Both the position numbers and the translations under genes were made by a program. This document shows, piece by piece, positions 60,428 to 64,000 of a stretch of DNA of 64,000 nt. The notes beneath the pieces were generated by a model. That model ran no database searches, was not told the origin of the DNA, and saw only the letters and a list, made by a program, of their open reading frames with translations. Origin of the DNA: Streptomyces sp. NBC_01478 (GTDB lineage Bacteria; Actinomycetota; Actinomycetes; Streptomycetales; Streptomycetaceae); NCBI RefSeq assembly GCF_036227225.1, contig NZ_CP109444.1, forward strand, positions 10,459,501 to 10,523,500. The letters run 5' to 3'. Position 1 is the stretch's first letter. Each line of letters starts with the position of its first letter.

Positions 60428-61954
60428 TCAGTCGTCCGCCCCGTGCACTGGGCAGCGGGCCGCTGACGGGACCTCGTCGGGGGCCGCGCCCGGTGCGGGC
60501 GCGGCCTGCGCGGTGCGGTGGTCCAGGTGCAGGCGCAGGCCGTCCGGCATCAGGGTCAGGCGTTCCGTCACGCGCAGTCGGTAGGCGGGGTCGGGGCGCA
60601 ACTCGTAGCGGCGCAGCAGCAGTCCGAGGACCAGCATCGACTCGTGCAGCGCGAACTGGCGGCCGATGCACGCCCGCGCCCCCGTCCCGAACGGCTTGAA
60701 GGTGTGCGGGGCACGGGAGCGGACGGCCTTGGCGTCGAAGCGGTCCGGGTCGAACTCCTCGGCGTCCGCGCCCCACACCTCGGGGTCGCGGTGCAGCATC
60801 GGCGTCAGGATCAGCGCCCAGGCGCCCCGCCGCATGGGGTGGACCCCGACGAGTTCGGTGTCCCGGGTGGCCTCGCGGGCGTACGCGGGGGCCGTCGGCC
60901 AGAGCCGTAGCGACTCGTCCAGCACCCGGCGGACGTAGCGCAGCTTGGCGACCTGGTCGTAGCCCGGAGCCGGAGTGTCGCCCCACACCTGGTCCACCTC
61001 GGCGCGGGCGCGGGCGGCGATCTCCGGGTGGCGGGCGAGGTAGTGCAGGGCGAAGGACAGGGAGCCCGAGGTGGTCTCGTGGCCGGCGACCAGGAAGGTG
61101 ATGACCTGGCGGCGGACGTTCTCGGGGGAGAGGCGTTCGCCGGTCTCCGGGTGGGCCGTGTCGAGCATCCGGTCGAGCAGGTCGCCGTCGCCGCTCGCCT
61201 CGCGGCGGGCTCGCACCATGTCGTCGACCGTGCGGTTGAGGTAGGCGATGTCCGCTTCGTTGCGGCGAGTCGAACCGCGGAGGAGGAGCGGGGCCAGCGG
61301 AGCGGGTACGGAGTTGAGGCGTTGCGCGTAGCCGAGCGTGCCCACCATCGAGGTCACGAAGGGGTGCGGCCGGTCGCGCTCGAAGGAGCCGAAGTCATGG
61401 CCGAAGCCGGTGCGTGCGATCGTCTCCAGGGTCAGCTTGGTCATGTCGCCGGGGACGTCCACCGCCCGCCCGGCCGTCAATTCACGGTCCCAGTGGTCCG
61501 TGAGCCGCTCGGCCACGGACAGCATCATCGGGTGGTAGCCGGCCATCGCCTCACGGCTGAAGCCCGGGGCCAGGACGTCGTGCGCCAACTGCCAGTTGGG
61601 CTCGTGGTTGTACGCCGTGAACAGTCCGTCCCCGGCGACCGGCCGCAGGTTCGCGACCCCCAGACCGACATGCTTGGCGAACCGTGACTCGTCCGCCATG
61701 TCGGCGACCAGGTCGGCGCCCCACACGAACACGAACTCCTTGCCGAAGGCCTTCCGCCGGAAGATCGGGCCCAGTTGACGGGCGAAACGGAGCGAGTCCT
61801 GAAGAGGAGTGCGGCGGTCGGCGCCGATGATGTCGCCGAGGAACGGGACCCGGTGCGGGGGACGCGGGATGCGGCCGAGCCGGGGCCAGCCCTGCTCGGC
61901 GTCCCGGAATCCCTTCGGCAGCGCGGTCGGCGTCGCCGTCGTCGTCTCCGCCAT
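60428..61954 (-). CDS. Orphan CYP102-like cytochrome P450
   Basis: Protein of 508 residues. Heme loop FKPFGTGARACIGRQFALHE with C429, I-helix AGHETTSG, and the ESLR ExxR motif are intact. The loop and the FGKEFVFVWG and LFTAYNHEPNW segments match the heme half of fatty-acid hydroxylases of the P450 BM3 group, yet no reductase half is fused. Streptomyces coelicolor CYP102B1 is a known case of this layout. Probably hydroxylates fatty acids with separate redox partners, none of which lies nearby. Divergent from a TetR gene that may control it. Confidence 0.9.
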   Translation of the reverse strand: MAETTTATPTALPKGFRDAEQGWPRLGRIPRPPHRVPFLGDIIGADRRTPLQDSLRFARQLGPIFRRKAFGKEFVFVWGADLVADMADESRFAKHVGLGVANLRPVAGDGLFTAYNHEPNWQLAHDVLAPGFSREAMAGYHPMMLSVAERLTDHWDRELTAGRAVDVPGDMTKLTLETIARTGFGHDFGSFERDRPHPFVTSMVGTLGYAQRLNSVPAPLAPLLLRGSTRRNEADIAYLNRTVDDMVRARREASGDGDLLDRMLDTAHPETGERLSPENVRRQVITFLVAGHETTSGSLSFALHYLARHPEIAARARAEVDQVWGDTPAPGYDQVAKLRYVRRVLDESLRLWPTAPAYAREATRDTELVGVHPMRRGAWALILTPMLHRDPEVWGADAEEFDPDRFDAKAVRSRAPHTFKPFGTGARACIGRQFALHESMLVLGLLLRRYELRPDPAYRLRVTERLTLMPDGLRLHLDHRTAQAAPAPGAAPDEVPSAARCPVHGADD

Positions 61955-62001
61955 GACGCGATCTCCCTTGAGTCAGCGGCAGGTTGAGCCTGTTGTACGT
62001 G

Positions 62002-62041
62002 GGTTCAATAGTGGGTTTCAGTGTGATCCCGCTGTTGAACC
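62002..62041. promoter_or_regulatory. Inverted repeat between P450 and TetR genes
   Basis: GGTTCAA (62002-62008) and TTGAACC (62035-62041) face each other across 26 bases in the 108-base divergent promoter region. A longer variant with TTGAG...GTACG lies nearby at 61983-61998. Candidate sites for the adjacent TetR; the spacing is wide for one dimer, so two half-sites or two dimers are possible. Confidence 0.45.
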
Positions 62042-62062
62042 GACGTCAAGTAAAGTGCGGGA

Positions 62063-62671
62063 ATGGCCGCGAACCAGGGTGAGCGCACGCGCCGCCGGCT
62101 CAGCAGTGAGGAGCGCCGGGAGCAACTCCTCACGGTGGGCGCGCGGTTGTTCTCCGAGGACCCCTACGACGATGTGTGGATCGAGCAGGTCGCCGAGATC
62201 GCCGGGGTCTCCCGCGGGCTGCTCTACCACTACTTCCCGACCAAGCGGGACTTCTTCGCGGCCGTCGTCGAGCGCGAGAGCGAGCGGATGCTTCGAATGA
62301 CGGCGGCGGTCCCGGGCGTGCCGGCCCGTGAGCAACTCGCCGTCGCCCTCGACACCTATCTGGAGTACGTGCAGACCCACGCGCACGGCTACCGCGCCTT
62401 CCACCGCGCCGACGCGGCCGGGGACCAGACCGTACGGCGGGTCTACCAGCGGGCGTTGGCGGCGCAGGAGCGGCAGATCCTGGCCGCGCTGACCGCCGAT
62501 CCCGAGTTCGGGCCGGCCGTGGCGGAGCGGCCCGACGCGAAGCTCGCGGTGCGCGGGTGGCTGGCCTTCACCACCGCGGTCTGTCTGGAGTGGCTTCGGG
62601 GGCCCGAGTTGAGCCGCGAGCAGGTGCGCGATCTGTGCGCGCGGGCGCTGTTGGGCGTCATCTCGCCCTGA
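62063..62671 (+). CDS. TetR family regulator
   Basis: Protein of 202 residues with a well-formed HTH: RRLSSEERREQLLTVGARLF, then VWIEQVAEIAGVSRGLLYHY and FPTKRDFFAAVVE. The C-terminal domain (LDTYLEYVQTHAHGYRAFHR) is typical of a subgroup that binds acyl or aromatic ligands. Divergent from the CYP102-like P450, its likely target. ATG 62063. Ligand unknown; a fatty acid would fit. Confidence 0.9.
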   Translation: MAANQGERTRRRLSSEERREQLLTVGARLFSEDPYDDVWIEQVAEIAGVSRGLLYHYFPTKRDFFAAVVERESERMLRMTAAVPGVPAREQLAVALDTYLEYVQTHAHGYRAFHRADAAGDQTVRRVYQRALAAQERQILAALTADPEFGPAVAERPDAKLAVRGWLAFTTAVCLEWLRGPELSREQVRDLCARALLGVISP

Positions 62672-62761
62672 ATTTGTCCCGGAAGACCGGGTGGCTCGTC
62701 CCGGAAGGCTTGATGGAGACATTGCGTGGCGTGGTTGGCGTGCGCCCCGATCTTCGGTAAG

Positions 62762-62780
62762 TTAGGCAAGGCTTACCTAA
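62762..62780 (+). promoter_or_regulatory. Iron box (DmdR/DtxR-type operator)
   Basis: TTAGGCAAGGCTTACCTAA, a 19-base palindromic site, matches the actinobacterial iron box (consensus TTAGGTTAGGCTnACCTAA). It overlaps the region directly upstream of the Shine-Dalgarno AAGGAGG and 12 bases before ATG 62793. Iron-replete DmdR1 should repress the following gene. Confidence 0.85.
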
Positions 62781-62792
62781 GGAGGTTCAGGG

Positions 62793-63518
62793 ATGGGTGA
62801 CAGCCAGACGTGGACGGCCGTGCCTGCCGCGGCCGAGCGGGCCCGCTCGGTGCTCGCCGCCGCATGGTCCTGCGCGGTGACCGCGGAGGGCGGTCGCGAG
62901 GAGTTCGTCGGTGCGCACAGCGTCGACGACGACGGCCGGGTGCTCCTTCAAGTGCCCGAGGACAGCGCCCTGTTGGCCGCCGCGATCTGCGCGCCGCGCG
63001 GAGAGCCGTCCGCGGTCCTGGAGTTCGCGGACGTCGCACCCGTCCCCGTGCGCAACCGTATCCGAGCCAGGCTGTGGCTCGCCGGGTGGTTCGTGCCCGA
63101 GGAGGGCCAACTCGCCTTCCGGGCAACGCGCGTGGTGCTTCGCCCGCCGACCGGCGCGGTCGTCATCGACCTCGCCGAGTTCGCCGCCGCCGAACCCGAC
63201 CCGCTGGCCCTGGCCGAGGCCCAACTGCTGACCCACCTCGCCGACTGCCACTCCGACGCGGTCGAACGCCTCACCCGACTCGTCGAGCCCGACAGCCTGC
63301 ACGGCGCGGTCCGCGTCCAGCCCCTCGCCGTCGACCGGCACGGACTGACGCTGCGCATCGAGCGGGCCCGCGCCCACGGCGACGTACGCCTGCCGTTTCA
63401 CGCGCCCGCAGATTCGGTCGGCCATCTCACCGAGCGCATGCACGTACTGCTCACCCAGGCCAGTGCCGCGTCCTGCCCGCGCCCCCTACAGCGGCAGCGC
63501 ACAGACGGCGACCGGTGA
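62793..63518 (+). CDS. DUF2470 domain-containing protein under iron control
   Basis: Protein of 241 residues. The C-terminal 90 residues (LLTHLADCHSDAVERLTRLV, then VQPLAVDRHGLTLRIERARAHGDVRLPFHAP; quoted in parts) match DUF2470, found in HugZ-type haem-handling proteins and their relatives. The N-terminal part resembles a degenerate split-barrel. An iron box in front predicts expression on iron starvation, so a role in haem or siderophore-iron use is likely. The stop lies 33 bases inside the convergent lactonase gene. Confidence 0.88.
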   Translation: MGDSQTWTAVPAAAERARSVLAAAWSCAVTAEGGREEFVGAHSVDDDGRVLLQVPEDSALLAAAICAPRGEPSAVLEFADVAPVPVRNRIRARLWLAGWFVPEEGQLAFRATRVVLRPPTGAVVIDLAEFAAAEPDPLALAEAQLLTHLADCHSDAVERLTRLVEPDSLHGAVRVQPLAVDRHGLTLRIERARAHGDVRLPFHAPADSVGHLTERMHVLLTQASAASCPRPLQRQRTDGDR

Positions 63519-64000
63519 CGCGAACGGCTTGCCCGCGAGCCGCAGTTGACCGCTCGCGCCGTCCACGTGGAACACGCTGACCGTGCTAGACCTCTGGTTC
63601 GCGGTGAACAGCAGCGTCCCGTCCGGCGAGAGCGCGATCTGGCGTGGGAAGTCACCGGACACCGGCACCGTGTCGAGCAGCCTGAGCCGAGCGCCGTCCG
63701 CCTCGACGGCGTACCGCGCAAGGGTGTTGTCGCCCCGGTTGGCGAGATAGGCGTACGCGCCGTTCGAGGTCACCAGGATCTGCGCCGGGTAGTTGGTGGC
63801 GTTGCCCGTGCTGCCGCTGGACTGCGGGGCGCCGATCGACAGGGCGCCCGTGGCCGGGTCGTAGGCGCAGACCGCGACGGTGTCGTCGACCTCGTTGGCG
63901 AGGTAGGCGTACCGGCCGCCGGGGTGGAACGTGAGGCTGCGCGGGCCCGCACCCGCGCGCGTGTGCGCCTGCGAGACCTCGGTGAGCGTGCCCTTCGCGG
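63486..64000 (-). CDS. Beta-propeller lactonase family protein (partial)
   Basis: The 3' portion of a lactonase/6-phosphogluconolactonase-like seven-bladed propeller; the start is beyond 64000. About 171 residues are seen, with repeated blades carrying the signature YAYLANRGDNTLARYAVEAD, then PRQIALSPDGTLLFTANQRSSTVSV and a preceding RSLTFHPGGRYAYLANEVDDTVAV (quoted in part). Such proteins hydrolyse sugar lactones or bind ligands extracytoplasmically; the N-terminus is needed to tell if it is exported. It overlaps the DUF2470 3' end by 33 bases. Confidence 0.85.
   Translation of the reverse strand, partial: AKGTLTEVSQAHTRAGAGPRSLTFHPGGRYAYLANEVDDTVAVCAYDPATGALSIGAPQSSGSTGNATNYPAQILVTSNGAYAYLANRGDNTLARYAVEADGARLRLLDTVPVSGDFPRQIALSPDGTLLFTANQRSSTVSVFHVDGASGQLRLAGKPFASPVAVCALPL

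Overview
The window is a high-GC actinobacterial chromosome segment, almost certainly from a Streptomyces. Evidence includes strong third-position GC in every real gene, GTG/TTG starts, ATGA/GTGA stop-start overlaps, a promoter giving a near-leaderless pirin mRNA, a DmdR/DtxR-type iron box, Streptomyces-type interspersed palindromes, and orthologues of typical Streptomyces families (orphan CYP102-like P450, SigJ-like ECF sigma, DUF4232). No rRNA, tRNA, CRISPR array, prophage or IS element was seen. About 57 intact or edge-truncated protein genes and three broken genes are supported.

Layout. 1-8.7 kb: TerC membrane protein, LLM oxidoreductase, a TetR/FMN-reductase divergon, a TetR/TetX-like monooxygenase operon with three phased operators, a LacI regulator, an aromatic-type aldehyde dehydrogenase, thioredoxin. 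8.8-15.1 kb: a disulfide-reductase-like flavoprotein, peptide deformylase, a PepSY membrane protein, a TPR protein, a coupled pair of MarR-type regulators divergent from pirin. 15.4-20.4 kb: an uncharacterised operon (lipoprotein, small protein, large polytopic M48 protease), then 1.3 kb of degraded DNA with a DegT/DnrJ aminotransferase remnant. 20.4-31 kb: metallophosphoesterase, DauR-like regulator with a PLP dehydratase, cupin, D-cysteine-desulfhydrase-like enzyme, SDR, MoxR/VWA pair, a decayed TetR gene, and an FtsX-type ABC transporter. 31-36.3 kb: DUF4232 protein and an osmoprotectant ABC importer whose probable ATPase gene is split by a short palindromic insertion.

36.4-55 kb is an L-rhamnose catabolic island. 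An intracellular GH78 rhamnosidase releases rhamnose; a secreted BNR-propeller protein may act on a rhamnose polymer outside the cell; RhaSTPQ imports the sugar; RhaM interconverts anomers; RhaI, RhaB and the bifunctional aldolase/dehydrogenase RhaEW give DHAP and L-lactate; and the adjacent LutABC oxidises lactate to pyruvate. A LacI regulator at the end of the transport operon probably binds two TGAAA-type operators in the divergent promoter region.

55-64 kb holds an alpha/beta hydrolase, a lipoprotein, a membrane protein with a PI-PLC-like domain, a SigJ-like sigma factor, an orphan CYP102-like P450 divergent from a TetR, an iron-box-controlled DUF2470 protein, and the 3' part of a beta-propeller lactonase that runs off the right edge. 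The most useful observations are three regulatory or functional breaks readable from sequence: the split ABC ATPase, the decayed TetR whose operators survive 3 kb away at an SDR gene, and the DegT remnant. Three copies of one interspersed hairpin repeat are also present, two of them inside the rhamnose operons.
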